Part shown: positions 34,428 to 44,247 of the stretch, in pieces | Position numbering within the stretch: the stretch's first letter is position 1 | Layout: the number at the start of each line of letters is the position of its first letter | Assembly: GCA_947451145.1 (NCBI GenBank) | Contig: CANFXW010000016.1 | Span: 1-64,000, forward strand | DNA length: 64,000 nt | Source of the DNA: Sphingomonadaceae bacterium | GTDB taxonomy: Bacteria > Pseudomonadota > Alphaproteobacteria > Sphingomonadales > Sphingomonadaceae | Direction: 5' to 3' | Program-made: the position numbers and the translations under genes | The notes under the pieces: model-generated | The model's database searches: none | Seen by the model: the letters and a program-made list of their open reading frames with translations, nothing else | Told to the model about the DNA's origin: nothing

Positions 34428-35669
34428 ATGCAAGTCGCAGTCTTCCATCCCGGCACGCAGCATTCGTGGCAGACTGCGCTCGCACTGCAGGAACTGGGCC
34501 GGCTCGAGTGGTACGCGACATCGCTGTTCTACCAGCCGGACCGATTTCCCTATTCGCTTGAGCGCATGCTGCCCGGCAGGCTGGGTGAGCGGCTGCACCG
34601 CCAGTTCCTCCGCGTCAGCCACCCCAGGCTTGATCCGGCGCTGGTCCGCACCAGCGGGACGATTGAATGGATCGAGCGCCTTGCCAGCAAGCTCGGTGCG
34701 CGGCGGGCGGCGCGAGGGCTTGATGCGCTGGGCAACCGCCGATTCGTCGCCGGGATCGCCGCCAGCCTTGTCTCTGCCGATCCCTTTGCCCTGTGGGGTT
34801 ACAGCGGCTCTTCTCTGAGCTCGTTCACTCTGGCCAAACAGCATGGTCGGACCTGTATTCTCGATCGCACCAATGGTGATTTCCGGATCTATAACGCGAT
34901 GATGGCGGAACTGGCTGATCAGTATGGCGAATGGTTCGTGCCAACCGAGCGCTCCGAACCGCAAGCCAATATCGATCGCGACCAGCGCGAATATGAGGTG
35001 GCGGACACAATTCTCGTCGGCTCACCATTTGCCGCGCAGACGATCCGTGACGGTTCGGGCGATCCAGCAATTGCGGCCAAGCTGCGGGTGCTCAACTATT
35101 GCTTCGACGAAGCGCTGTTCGCCAGCCTGCCCGCGCCAAAGCCTGTCAGTCGCGATGAGCCAGTGAAGTTCCTGTTCCTCGGCCTCGTCATCCCGCGCAA
35201 GGGCATTCACCTGATTCTCGAGGCACTCTCGCGCATCCCGCGCGAACAGGCCGAGCTGACCATCGTCGGTGCCAATGGTATCCCGCCCTCGGTCTTCGCC
35301 CGCTACGCGGACCGGGTGACCTACATCCCCACCGTAGCCCGCAGCGATGTTCCGCGGATCATGAGCGAACACCACGCCTTTCTGCTGCCAAGCTATTTCG
35401 AGGGCGCGGGGATCACGCTCTATGAGGCGCTCGCCTCGGGATGTGCGCTGATCCAGTCACGCCACTGCGCCGAAGCGGTAACGCCACAGACCGGGATCAT
35501 GCTCGATGCAATCGACACCGACCACGTCCACGCCGCAATGATGAAAGTGATCGAGGACCGCGACCAGCTCAACGCCTGGCGCGCCGCCGCGCAGGGTGAA
35601 GCGGCGAATTACTCTTTCGCCCATTACCGCGCCAATATCGCTGCGTTGCTGGACGAAATGGGGATTTGA
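34428..35669 (+). CDS. Glycosyltransferase family 4-like
   Basis: A 413-residue GT-B enzyme. The N-terminal half begins VAVFHPGTQHSWQTALALQ; the C-terminal half has FLFLGLVIPRKGIHLILEAL and PSYFEGAGITLYEALASG with the E...E donor motif. It probably adds a sugar in the surface polysaccharide. It is divergent from the five-gene minus-strand unit and 10 bases convergent with apt. Confidence 0.86.
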   Translation: MQVAVFHPGTQHSWQTALALQELGRLEWYATSLFYQPDRFPYSLERMLPGRLGERLHRQFLRVSHPRLDPALVRTSGTIEWIERLASKLGARRAARGLDALGNRRFVAGIAASLVSADPFALWGYSGSSLSSFTLAKQHGRTCILDRTNGDFRIYNAMMAELADQYGEWFVPTERSEPQANIDRDQREYEVADTILVGSPFAAQTIRDGSGDPAIAAKLRVLNYCFDEALFASLPAPKPVSRDEPVKFLFLGLVIPRKGIHLILEALSRIPREQAELTIVGANGIPPSVFARYADRVTYIPTVARSDVPRIMSEHHAFLLPSYFEGAGITLYEALASGCALIQSRHCAEAVTPQTGIMLDAIDTDHVHAAMMKVIEDRDQLNAWRAAAQGEAANYSFAHYRANIAALLDEMGI

Positions 35670-35679
35670 ACCTTGGGGT

Positions 35680-36216
35680 TCAGTGCCCCGGAAAGTCCAT
35701 CAGCGATTGAACGGAAACTCCGGCCCCGCGCAGGCGCTCCGCGCCGAGCAGGTCGGGCAGGTCGATCACGAACAGCGCGTGCTCAACGCTGGCGCCGGCT
35801 TGGCGCAATAGGTCAGTCGTCGCCAGCGCCGTGCCACCGGTGGCGATCAGATCATCGACGATCACCAGACGCATGCCCGGTGTAACGGCTGAAGGATCGA
35901 TTTCGAGCCGGTCGGTTCCATATTCCAGCGCATAGTCGATGCCCAATGTCGGCACCGGCAGCTTGCCGGGTTTACGCACTGGCACAAAACCCAGCCCGAG
36001 CTGTGCGGCAACCGCCGCACCAAAAATGAATCCGCGCGCTTCCATCCCGGCAATCGCCTGCGCGCCAACCGCCTGCGCCCGGTCAGCGAGGTGGCCAACA
36101 CAGGCGGCGAGGCCTGCGCCGTGGCCGATCAGGGTTGTAACATCGCGGAACAGGATGCCCGGAGACGGGAAGTCCGGGACGGTTCGGATCAGTGCCTTGA
36201 GTTCATCAGGATTCAT
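35680..36216 (-). CDS. apt: Adenine phosphoribosyltransferase
   Basis: A 178-residue salvage enzyme making AMP from adenine and PRPP. Substrate residues are visible in FPSPGILFRDVT, MEARGFIFG and VPVRKPGKLP, and the PRPP loop is VIVDDLIATGGTA. Length is typical. The ATG at 36216 has GGAAAA upstream; the open frame continues to 36480 only as antisense of petC. A terminator separates it from petC. Confidence 0.95.
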   Translation of the reverse strand: MNPDELKALIRTVPDFPSPGILFRDVTTLIGHGAGLAACVGHLADRAQAVGAQAIAGMEARGFIFGAAVAAQLGLGFVPVRKPGKLPVPTLGIDYALEYGTDRLEIDPSAVTPGMRLVIVDDLIATGGTALATTDLLRQAGASVEHALFVIDLPDLLGAERLRGAGVSVQSLMDFPGH

Positions 36217-36221
36217 CTGGT

Positions 36222-36264
36222 TTTCCAAAGAAAAGCCCCCCGCATCGGGTGATGCGAGGGGCCT
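36222..36264 (-). terminator. Rho-independent terminator of petABC
   Basis: On the minus strand a 12-bp stem GCCCCTCGCATC with GATGCGGGGGGC (one G-T wobble) has an ACCC loop and is followed by TTTTCTTT. It lies about 30 bases after the petC stop. Confidence 0.88.
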
Positions 36265-36292
36265 GGTATTCTTGAACGTAAAGCCGTTCGCC

Positions 36293-37105
36293 TTAGTGCT
36301 TGTCAGCCCAGACATTGCGCTTGGCCATATAGGCCAGCACCGTGGCGAGCAGCAGGAACAGCACAACCGGCCAGCCCTTTTGGTGACGCTCGGCAAGGTT
36401 CGGTTCTGCCGTCCAGACGAGGAATGCAGAAACGTCCTGTGCCATCTGCTCCTTGGTCGCAGGCGGGTTGCCCGGAGCATAGGTCACCTGACCGTCAGCC
36501 GTCAGCGGCGGCGGCATGGCGATGTTCAGGTTGGCGAAGTAGGGGTTGTAGAACAAGCCTTCCGGCGTCTTGGCGTCGGGGAACTTCTTGAGGAGTTCCG
36601 CAGGCTGGTTCTGGTAACCGAGCAACAGCGAGTGGACATAGGCCGCTCCGCCATGGCGTGACTTGGTGATCAGCGACAGGTCTGGCGGCGCGCCCTTGCC
36701 GCCATAGACGACCGGCGGGAAGTGGTCGGTCGGCTTGCCCGGCTGGGTCTTCACTTCGCCAGTCGCAGCATTGTAGGCCGGAACCTGATACTGCTTGGCG
36801 ATGGCCTTCACTTCGTCGTCGTCATAGCCCAGCGCCTTAAGGTCGCGGAAGGCCACGAACTTGAGCGAGTGGCAGTTCTGGCAAACGCCCTGATAGACGG
36901 CAAAGCCGCGCTGCAGCTGCTGCTTGTCGAACTTGCCGAAGAGACCGTCAGAGGCAAGCTTCAGGGCACCGGGGTGCTCATGGAAGTTTGACTCGACCGT
37001 ATTGGGCAGGCCGTCCTTGGCAGTACCTACCGCTTCGAACACGAATGACAGCGCCAGCACAAACGAGAAGGCGAGGCCGGCGAGGATGGAGAAGATGCGG
37101 ATCAT
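36293..37105 (-). CDS. petC: Cytochrome c1 of the bc1 complex
   Basis: A 270-residue membrane-anchored c-type cytochrome. An N-terminal signal/anchor (residues 5-25) is followed by the haem motif CQNCH (Cys75, Cys78, His79), the axial Met segment IAMPPPL, and a C-terminal membrane helix (PVVLFLLLATVLAYMAKR). It passes electrons from the Rieske protein to cytochrome c. It is the third gene of petA - petB - petC, 24 bases after petB, and a strong terminator follows. Confidence 0.96.
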   Translation of the reverse strand: MIRIFSILAGLAFSFVLALSFVFEAVGTAKDGLPNTVESNFHEHPGALKLASDGLFGKFDKQQLQRGFAVYQGVCQNCHSLKFVAFRDLKALGYDDDEVKAIAKQYQVPAYNAATGEVKTQPGKPTDHFPPVVYGGKGAPPDLSLITKSRHGGAAYVHSLLLGYQNQPAELLKKFPDAKTPEGLFYNPYFANLNIAMPPPLTADGQVTYAPGNPPATKEQMAQDVSAFLVWTAEPNLAERHQKGWPVVLFLLLATVLAYMAKRNVWADKH

Positions 37106-37129
37106 GGTTTCGTCTCTTTCTCTCTCGCC

Positions 37130-38401
37130 TCAGGCCTTGATGGCCGCGGCATCGTCATTGCCCAGCACCGCTTCGGTAATCGAGAACGGCAGCGGATCGG
37201 GCCGCTCGATCGAGGAAACGATCGGCAGGATGACCAGGAAGTGGAGGAAGTAATAGATCGCCGCGATCTGGCTGACCATCAGGTAAGGTTCCTGAGCAGG
37301 TGCACCACCGCAGTAACCGAGCACCAGAACGTCGATCAGCAAGACATAGAAGAACTTGCGGAACAACGGACGATAGGTGCCTGAACGGACCGGCGACTTG
37401 TCGAGCCAGGGCAGGAAGAACCATACCAGGATCGCGCTGAACATGGCGAGCACGCCCCACAGTTTGGCCGACAGGATGAAGTCGGTCGTGAAGGCACGCA
37501 GGATCGCGTAGAACGGCCAGAAGTACCATTCGGGCACGATGTGCGCCGGGGTCTGCATCGGGTTTGCCTGGATGTAGTTATCCGGGTGGCCCAGTGCATT
37601 CGGGAAGAAGAACACCATGGCGCAATAGAGCACCAGGAATACGCCCAGTCCGAAGCCGTCCTTCGCCGTGTAGTACGGATGGAACGGAACGGTATCGCTC
37701 TCGGTCTTGATCTCGACGCCGGTCGGGTTCGATGAGCCCGGGATGTGCAGCGCCCAGATGTGCAGGATCACCACGCCCAGGATCACGAAGGGCAGCAGGA
37801 AGTGCAGCGAGAAGAAGCGGTTGAGCGCAGCATTATCCGGTGAGAATCCGCCCAGCAGCCAGTGCTGCAGCGGCTCGCCCACCAGCGGGATCGCGCCGAA
37901 CAGGCCGGTGATCACCTTGGCACCCCAGAAGCTCATCTGGCCCCAGGGCAACACGTAACCCATGAAGGCGGTTGCCATCATCAGCAGGAAGATCGCCACG
38001 CCGAGCAGCCACACCATTTCGCGCGGGGCCTTGTACGACGAGTAATAGAACCCGCGGAAAATGTGCGTGTAGACCACGACAAAGAAGGCGCTTGCGCCGT
38101 TGGCGTGGGCATAGCGCATCAGCCAGCCCCAGTTGACGTCGCGCATGATGTGCTCGGTCGAGTTGAAAGCAACATCGGCATTGGCGGCATAATGCATCGC
38201 CAGAATGACGCCGGTCACGATCTGGATCACCAGACAGAAGCCGGCAAGAACGCCGAAGTTCCACATGTAGTTCAGGTTGCGCGGAACCGGATAACCGGCG
38301 CCAATCGCATTATACATGAACCGCGGAAGCGGCAGCTTTTCGTCCATCCACTGCATGAAGGGATGGCTTGGCTTGTATTCGTTCGCCCAGGGGAAGCTCA
38401 T
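37130..38401 (-). CDS. petB: Cytochrome b of the bc1 complex
   Basis: A 423-residue polytopic protein with eight main helices. Haem-binding His pairs lie in the second and fourth helices ([26 protein letters not shown]...FLLPFVI..HIWALH). The Q-site motif PEWYF is present. It oxidises ubiquinol at the inner membrane. Eleven bases separate it from petA. Confidence 0.97.
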   Translation of the reverse strand: MSFPWANEYKPSHPFMQWMDEKLPLPRFMYNAIGAGYPVPRNLNYMWNFGVLAGFCLVIQIVTGVILAMHYAANADVAFNSTEHIMRDVNWGWLMRYAHANGASAFFVVVYTHIFRGFYYSSYKAPREMVWLLGVAIFLLMMATAFMGYVLPWGQMSFWGAKVITGLFGAIPLVGEPLQHWLLGGFSPDNAALNRFFSLHFLLPFVILGVVILHIWALHIPGSSNPTGVEIKTESDTVPFHPYYTAKDGFGLGVFLVLYCAMVFFFPNALGHPDNYIQANPMQTPAHIVPEWYFWPFYAILRAFTTDFILSAKLWGVLAMFSAILVWFFLPWLDKSPVRSGTYRPLFRKFFYVLLIDVLVLGYCGGAPAQEPYLMVSQIAAIYYFLHFLVILPIVSSIERPDPLPFSITEAVLGNDDAAAIKA

Positions 38402-38412
38402 GATTTTCTACC

Positions 38413-38979
38413 TCAGCCGATCTTGACGATAGTGTCGGAGCTGAATGCGTATTCCGGAACCTCAAGGTTCTTTGGCGCGGGGCCTTTGCGGATACGGGCG
38501 GCGGTATCGTATGTCGAACCGTGGCAAGGGCAGTAATAACCGCCGAAATCGCCCTTCACCTCACCCTCGCCCGAACCGAGCGGCACGCAGCCGAGGTGGG
38601 TGCAGACACCCATGGTGATCAGCCAGTTCTTCTTGCCTTCCTTGGTCCGGTCCTTGAGGCTCTGCGGATCGCGAAGCGAGGAAACGTCAACGGCTTCTGC
38701 CGCAGCGATTTCAGCTGGCGTCAGATTGCGGATGAACACCGGCTGCTTGCGAAACACCGCCTTGATCGCCTGACCGGGCGCAATCGCGCTGATGTCGATT
38801 TCGGTCGAGCTTTCAGCCCGGACGTCCGCCGAGGGAGCCATCTGGCTGATCAGCGGAACCAGCGTGGCGATACCGCCGACGCCCGCCGCGCTGACCGCTG
38901 CGATATTGATGAAATCGCGCCGACGAACGCCTTCGGTCTCGTGACCGGCTGGCGCTGCAGTGCCCGCATCTTGTGACAT
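38413..38979 (-). CDS. petA: Ubiquinol-cytochrome c reductase Rieske iron-sulfur subunit
   Basis: A 188-residue protein. The twin-arginine-type N-terminus RRRDFINIAAVS and one helix anchor the domain in the periplasm. The Rieske [2Fe-2S] ligands are CTHLGC (Cys126, His128, Cys131) and CPCHGSTYD (Cys150, Cys152, His153). AAGG before the ATG supports the start. It heads petABC; a 203-bp leader lies upstream with no clear promoter visible to me. Confidence 0.97.
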   Translation of the reverse strand: MSQDAGTAAPAGHETEGVRRRDFINIAAVSAAGVGGIATLVPLISQMAPSADVRAESSTEIDISAIAPGQAIKAVFRKQPVFIRNLTPAEIAAAEAVDVSSLRDPQSLKDRTKEGKKNWLITMGVCTHLGCVPLGSGEGEVKGDFGGYYCPCHGSTYDTAARIRKGPAPKNLEVPEYAFSSDTIVKIG

Positions 38980-39182
38980 GGTTGACCTTGTCCTGTTCCA
39001 GCGACTCGTTTTGGGTTTACCACCCGAGCGAGCCGAAAATCGCTAAATTCTACCGTCCGGAGACCCCCGCCCGCCTGCATCGAACACGACTTTCCCGCCA
39101 TTCCGACACCGACTTGGCGCCCCTCTAGACGGGAAAATTTGGCCTGCCAACCGCCTTTTTCGCGACGTCGATTGCAATAGGC

Positions 39183-39947
39183 TCAAGCTGGCTCGGCTAG
39201 CCCGATCAGCGAAATCTGGCGGCCGTAATTTGCCTCGCCGCGATGGGTGGCGCGGCGGAAGGAAAAGAAGCGGTCGTCTTGCGCGTAGGTATCTTGCGAA
39301 AGCCTCGAAATAACGCCGATTCCTGCGCTTTCCAGCCGCACGGCGACAAAGCGCTCAAGGTCAAACTGCCAGTGCCCTACGCGCCCCGGAGCGAAGCATT
39401 CGGCCGCATCGGGAAAGGAATCGCGAAAGCTCTCCGTAACCTCATAACTCGCCTGCGCGATGCACGGGCCGATCGCGGCTTTTATGGAACCGGGCGATGC
39501 GCCGAGAGTGATCATAGCGGAAATCGTCGCCTCGCACACGCCGCCAAGCGCCCCTTTCCAGCCCGCGTGCGCCGCGCCGATAACGCCAGCCTCCCGGTCA
39601 GCAAACAGCACCGGCGCACAATCGGCGGTGACGATACCGAGCAAGACCCCCGGACGATCCGTCACCATCGCATCGGCATGGGGTCGCTGGTCCAGGGGCC
39701 AAGGTTCGGTCACCACCACGCAATCTGCCGAGTGAACCTGATAGACTGTCGCGAGCTCAGCACCCGGCAGAACCGCCGCCGCCGCACGCCGCCGGTTCTC
39801 AGCTACCGCCGCGTCATCGTCGCCTGCGCCGAGTCCGACATTGAGCCCGGCGACCTCCCCTGTCGAAATGCCGCCGCGCCGGCCGAGGAATCCGTGCGGC
39901 ACCCCCGCCAGCGCATCGGCGGTGAGGACTTCGATCGGCTCAGCCAA
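39183..39947 (-). CDS. pgeF: Peptidoglycan editing factor PgeF (YfiH/laccase-domain)
   Basis: A 254-residue YfiH-family protein. GIVTADCAPVLFAD, AAHAGWKGALGG and AIGPCIAQASYEV hold the zinc/active Cys-His site. In E. coli it removes mis-incorporated L-Ser-containing UDP-MurNAc peptides; older annotations call it polyphenol oxidase, and purine-nucleoside activity is also reported. The start overlaps the pepN stop by eight bases. Confidence 0.9.
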   Translation of the reverse strand: MAEPIEVLTADALAGVPHGFLGRRGGISTGEVAGLNVGLGAGDDDAAVAENRRRAAAAVLPGAELATVYQVHSADCVVVTEPWPLDQRPHADAMVTDRPGVLLGIVTADCAPVLFADREAGVIGAAHAGWKGALGGVCEATISAMITLGASPGSIKAAIGPCIAQASYEVTESFRDSFPDAAECFAPGRVGHWQFDLERFVAVRLESAGIGVISRLSQDTYAQDDRFFSFRRATHRGEANYGRQISLIGLAEPA

Positions 39948-42537
39948 GACTTTTGCTCACCTGCTCGAACACGTCGCGTGACAGGCCCGGCTGGGCGACG
40001 ATCCGCTCCAGCTCGGCCCGCATCATCGCCGCGCGGGCTGGTTCGATCCGCCGCCAGCGCCCGAGCGAGGGGACAAACCGCGCCGCCGTCTGCGCGTTGA
40101 TCGGATCAAGCGTGAGGATCAGATCGGCGATGATCCGGTAGCCCTCGCCGTTGGAATCGTGGAAGGCATGGCCATTCGCCGCCAGCGCCATGTACAGCGC
40201 ACGCACCCGGTTGGGATTGTGCAGCGTGAAGTCCGGGTGATCGGCCAGCGCCTTGGCATGGGCCAGCGCATCGACGTGCATCGAACCGGCCTGCAGGGTG
40301 AACCACTTGTCGGTGACGAGCGCATTGCCTTCGAAACGGCGATGGAAGTCTGCCAGCTTTTCCGCCCGCTCGGGCGCATCGACACCACACAGCACCATCA
40401 GCGCACCTTGCCGGTCGGTCATGTTGTCTGCCGCGTCATATTGCGCGGCGGCGCGCTTCGCGGCTTCCGCAGGCACGCCAGCAGCGAGATAGACCAAGGC
40501 CTGTGTCTTCACCTTGCGCGCACCCTTGGCTGCGGCGTCGAGGCCGAAGGACACGGCGGAGGCGCGATCATGCAGGGCGATGAAGCGATCCTTGAGCTGG
40601 GCGCCCAGCCAGCCCTTCAGCGCTTCCCGCTCGCGCCAGATCGCTTGCGGATCGGCCTGCTCGAGTTGCTCGGCCAGATAGCTTTCGCCGGGCAGGATCA
40701 GCAGCTCACCGCGCATCAAATCATCGAGCGCGGTATCATCCAGCACCGCCGCCATGGCAGCGCCAATCGCACTGCGGCCTGCGGCTGGATCGGCTCCGCC
40801 CAGCACGGCGACCAGATGGCTGACGATCAGACTCTGCAAGGCCTCATAACGGGCAAAGGGATCGTCATCGTGCGCGGCGAGGAAAACCAGATCGGCCTCG
40901 TCCTGCCCGGCATCGAGCGCCACCGGCGCGGAGAAGCCGCGATTGATCGACAGCACCGGCTTGGCAGCGAAACCCGGGAAGGTGAAGCTGGCCTCGGCCT
41001 TGTCGAGCACCACCAGCTGCTCACCTGACTGCCTGGCCGTGGCCCGGTCGAACAGGGCAAGCCGCAGCGGGATCGGCATCGGCTGCTTGGCGGGCTGCCC
41101 CGGGGTTGCGGGAACCTCTTGGCGAAGGTGCAGTGTGGCGGTGTCGCCCGAATGCTCCAGTCGCGCGGTGACCTTGGGCGTACCAGCTTGCGAATACCAC
41201 AAGCGGAACTGGGTGAGGTCCAGCCCGGCACCATCTTCGATGGACTTGATAAAGTCCTCGCAGGTTGCCGCCTCGCCATCGTGGCGTTCGAAATAGAGGT
41301 CGGTACCTGTGCGGAACCTCTCCGGCCCCGCCATCGTCCGCATCATGCGGATCACCTCGGCGCCCTTGTTATAGACGGTAGAGGTATAGAAGTTCGAGAT
41401 CTCCTGATAGGCATCAGGCCGGATCGGATGGGCGAGCGGGCCTGAATCTTCGGGGAACTGCGCGGCGCGCAGAACCCGCACATCCTCGATGCGCTTGACC
41501 GGCTCCGATCCCATATCGGCGCTGAACAGCTGGTCGCGCAGCACGGTGAAGCCTTCTTTCAGACTAAGCTGGAACCAGTCACGGCAGGTGATGCGGTTGC
41601 CTGACCAGTTGTGGAAGTATTCGTGGCCGATAACCCCCTCGACGCCATCGTAATCGCCGTCGGTCGCGGTTTCCTGATCGGCGAGGACATAGCGGGTGTT
41701 GAATACGTTCAGCCCCTTGTTCTCCATCGCCCCCATATTGAAGTCTGACACGGCGACAATGTTGAACAGGTCGAGATCGTACTCGCGCCCGAAAGCTTCC
41801 TCGTCCCACTTCATCGAGTTGATCAGGCTGCGCATGGCGTGACCGGTGCGGTGCTCGTCGCCGGCGCGGACATAGATGCCGAGTTCGACCTTGCGGCCGC
41901 TCATCGTGGTGAAGCTGTCCTTGGTCGCCACCAGATCGCCCGCGACCAGCGCGAAGAGATAGGCAGGCTTGGGCCAGGGATCGTGCCACTCGGCCCAGTG
42001 AGTGGCGCCATCACCCTCGCCGCTGGCAACGCAGTTGCCGTTGGACAGCAGCACCGGAAAGGCCGCCTTGCTTCCGCTCATCCGCACGCGGTAGATCGAG
42101 AGCACATCGGGCCGGTCGGGGAAGAAAGTGATCCGCCGGAACCCCTCCGCCTCGCACTGGGTGCAGAGCATGCCGTTCGAGGCATAGAGCCCCATCAGCT
42201 GCGAATTGGCCGCCGGACTGATCGCGGTTTCGACCGTAATCTCGTGCGCATCGCCGGTCAGGTCGACCAGCAGATCATCGCCTTCCATCCGCCAGCCATT
42301 CGATTCGCGTCCATCGATATGGACGGAACGGGCGGCAAGGCCATCGCCGTTGAGCCGGATCGTGGTTTCAGCCTCCGCGGCCGGATTGCGCGAAACCGAA
42401 AGCCGCGCGGTGACCATGGTGGCATCAAGGCCGAGGGCGAAATCGAGGGAGACTTCCGGCACCAGCCAGGCAGGCGGACGATAGTCCTCGCGGCGGATGA
42501 CGGGGGGCGGGGTGGTGGCTGATGCTTGGATATCCAT
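39940..42537 (-). CDS. pepN: Aminopeptidase N (M1 family)
   Basis: An 865-residue zinc aminopeptidase. The substrate motif GAMEN (residues 269-273), the zinc signature HEYFH (His305, His309) and Glu328 in SLKEG are intact. It trims N-terminal residues from peptides in the cytoplasm. The size matches E. coli PepN (870). I use the ATG at 42537; an in-frame ATG at 42558 is possible. Downstream it overlaps pgeF. Confidence 0.95.
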   Translation of the reverse strand: MDIQASATTPPPVIRREDYRPPAWLVPEVSLDFALGLDATMVTARLSVSRNPAAEAETTIRLNGDGLAARSVHIDGRESNGWRMEGDDLLVDLTGDAHEITVETAISPAANSQLMGLYASNGMLCTQCEAEGFRRITFFPDRPDVLSIYRVRMSGSKAAFPVLLSNGNCVASGEGDGATHWAEWHDPWPKPAYLFALVAGDLVATKDSFTTMSGRKVELGIYVRAGDEHRTGHAMRSLINSMKWDEEAFGREYDLDLFNIVAVSDFNMGAMENKGLNVFNTRYVLADQETATDGDYDGVEGVIGHEYFHNWSGNRITCRDWFQLSLKEGFTVLRDQLFSADMGSEPVKRIEDVRVLRAAQFPEDSGPLAHPIRPDAYQEISNFYTSTVYNKGAEVIRMMRTMAGPERFRTGTDLYFERHDGEAATCEDFIKSIEDGAGLDLTQFRLWYSQAGTPKVTARLEHSGDTATLHLRQEVPATPGQPAKQPMPIPLRLALFDRATARQSGEQLVVLDKAEASFTFPGFAAKPVLSINRGFSAPVALDAGQDEADLVFLAAHDDDPFARYEALQSLIVSHLVAVLGGADPAAGRSAIGAAMAAVLDDTALDDLMRGELLILPGESYLAEQLEQADPQAIWREREALKGWLGAQLKDRFIALHDRASAVSFGLDAAAKGARKVKTQALVYLAAGVPAEAAKRAAAQYDAADNMTDRQGALMVLCGVDAPERAEKLADFHRRFEGNALVTDKWFTLQAGSMHVDALAHAKALADHPDFTLHNPNRVRALYMALAANGHAFHDSNGEGYRIIADLILTLDPINAQTAARFVPSLGRWRRIEPARAAMMRAELERIVAQPGLSRDVFEQVSKSLG

Positions 42538-42593
42538 AGAACAGGCCTTTAGCCCCATTTGCGAAACCGCGTCACCCGGCTATCGACGAATGA

Positions 42594-43424
42594 ATGCCCC
42601 GCATGTTCATCTTCGGCCTCGGCTACAGCGCCAAGTTCATCGCCGCCGCTCTCGAAGCGCTGGGGTGGGAGGTCGTGTCCACCGGGCGCGAGGGGACGCT
42701 GGCGTTTGATGATGAGGGATCGGTGCGACTGGCGCTGTCGGATAGCAGCCATGTGCTCTCCTCCGTCCCGCCGAGCGGCGAGGGTGTTGATCCGGTGCTG
42801 GATCGTTACGGTGCAGCGCTGGGGGGCAAGTGGCTGGGCTATCTCTCCTCCACCGGCGTCTATGGCGATTGCGGCGGGGCTTGGGTCGATGAGACTGCGC
42901 CCACCGGAAAGGGACGCCGCACAGCGCGGGCCGAGTGTGATGCCGAGTGGCTGGCGCGGGGCGCGCGGGTGTTTCGTCTGCCGGGGATCTATGGGCCGGG
43001 CCGCTCTGCGCTGGAACGGGTGGCCGAGGGCAAGGCCCACCGCATCGCCATTCCCGATCAGGTCTTCAGCCGGGTCCATGTGGAAGACATCGCCGCTGGC
43101 GTTGTCGCCGCGTTGGATGCCCCGGCGGGAGCCTACAACCTTTCCGACAATCTCCCCGCCAGCCAGAACGCGGTGATTGATGAGGCCTGCCGTCTGCTCG
43201 GTCTGACCCCGCCGCCGATGCAGACGCTGGAAGAGGCGAACCTTTCGCCCATGGCGCGGGCTTTCTATTCCGAGAACCGGCGGGTGGCGAACGGCAAGGC
43301 CAAGCGGGTGCTCGGTTGGAGCCCGCGATATCCGACCTTTTACGAGGGGCTGCGCGCTCTCAGAGCCACGACCAGTCCGGCCAGCGCCAGCACGGCCCCG
43401 GCCACAGCGAGCGACGTCCAGTGA
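42594..43424 (+). CDS. NAD(P)-dependent epimerase/reductase, SDR family
   Basis: A 276-residue extended SDR/Rossmann protein with FIFGLGYSAKFIAAAL at the N-terminus (GxGxxxxx dinucleotide motif), the YLSSTGVYGDCGG region (active Tyr) and GIYGPGRSALERV. It resembles YeeZ-type proteins. The cofactor and sugar substrate are not readable. Its 3' end overlaps the convergent transporter by 85 bases, so one of the two tails is probably flexible. Confidence 0.82.
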   Translation: MPRMFIFGLGYSAKFIAAALEALGWEVVSTGREGTLAFDDEGSVRLALSDSSHVLSSVPPSGEGVDPVLDRYGAALGGKWLGYLSSTGVYGDCGGAWVDETAPTGKGRRTARAECDAEWLARGARVFRLPGIYGPGRSALERVAEGKAHRIAIPDQVFSRVHVEDIAAGVVAALDAPAGAYNLSDNLPASQNAVIDEACRLLGLTPPPMQTLEEANLSPMARAFYSENRRVANGKAKRVLGWSPRYPTFYEGLRALRATTSPASASTAPATASDVQ

Positions 43425-44245
43425 TAGCCTTCCAATAGCGTCGAGATCACCATCGCCAGCACCACCACGACCACCCCGTTATAGGCCGCCTTGCCCGCGC
43501 CGATGGTCCGCACCAGCCCGAAATAGAGCGGGAAAGTCACCACCGATCCAGCAATCGCGAGGTAAGCCGTGCCAGCCCAGAAACGCGCATCGGCGGGAAT
43601 GGTCGGCGGGCCGGACATCGCCCATGCCAGCGCGCAATCAATCACCACGCCATAAGCCATCGACCAGGCCAGCAGGCTAGTCATCGGCACCGAGCGGCCG
43701 GTCTCATTGGCCTGCACGACATTGGCGATGGCAGCCGCAAACAGCCCGCCGGTCGCCAGCAGGACTCCCAGCCAGACGTTGCCGCCAACTGGTGCGACGC
43801 GGGCTTCATTGACCAACAGCAGGGCAATCCCGGCGATGGCGATGGCGCTGCCCAAGGCAAAGCCGCGGGTTATGCGCTGGCCCAGCAGCAGCCACGCCAG
43901 CAGCGTGTTCGGCACCATCAGCAGGCCGATCAACAGCGCGACAATGCCCGAGGTCAGGTGCTGCTCTGCCGCATAGACGAACATGTAATTGCCGCAGAAC
44001 TGGGTCAGCCCGACGAGCATCGCCAGCCGGTGCGCCTTGGCGGGCAGGGCCAGCTTGTCTCCCCGCACCAGCGCCAATAGCGCCATCGCCGGAGTGGCGA
44101 GAATGAAGCGGTAGGTCGCCGACCATGCGGGTGGAAGATCAGCGATCTGCGTGGTGATTACCCACCAGGTCGATCCCCAGATCGCCGCAACAATGGCGAA
44201 GGGGATCAGGTTGCGCGGGGCCAGTAGGCTTTGTTGTTGCGCCAT
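43340..44245 (-). CDS. EamA/DMT-family transporter
   Basis: A 301-residue transporter with ten helices and two EamA repeats (AIWGSTWWVITTQI in the first, GAGKAAYNGVVVVVLAMVISTLLEGY in the second). It may export an amino acid or metabolite. The ATG at 44245 begins three bases after the threonine aldolase stop, so the two are probably co-transcribed; that pairing hints at an amino-acid substrate. The frame also opens farther upstream at 44305. Confidence 0.87.
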   Translation of the reverse strand: MAQQQSLLAPRNLIPFAIVAAIWGSTWWVITTQIADLPPAWSATYRFILATPAMALLALVRGDKLALPAKAHRLAMLVGLTQFCGNYMFVYAAEQHLTSGIVALLIGLLMVPNTLLAWLLLGQRITRGFALGSAIAIAGIALLLVNEARVAPVGGNVWLGVLLATGGLFAAAIANVVQANETGRSVPMTSLLAWSMAYGVVIDCALAWAMSGPPTIPADARFWAGTAYLAIAGSVVTFPLYFGLVRTIGAGKAAYNGVVVVVLAMVISTLLEGYHWTSLAVAGAVLALAGLVVALRARSPS

Positions 44246-44247
44246 GC

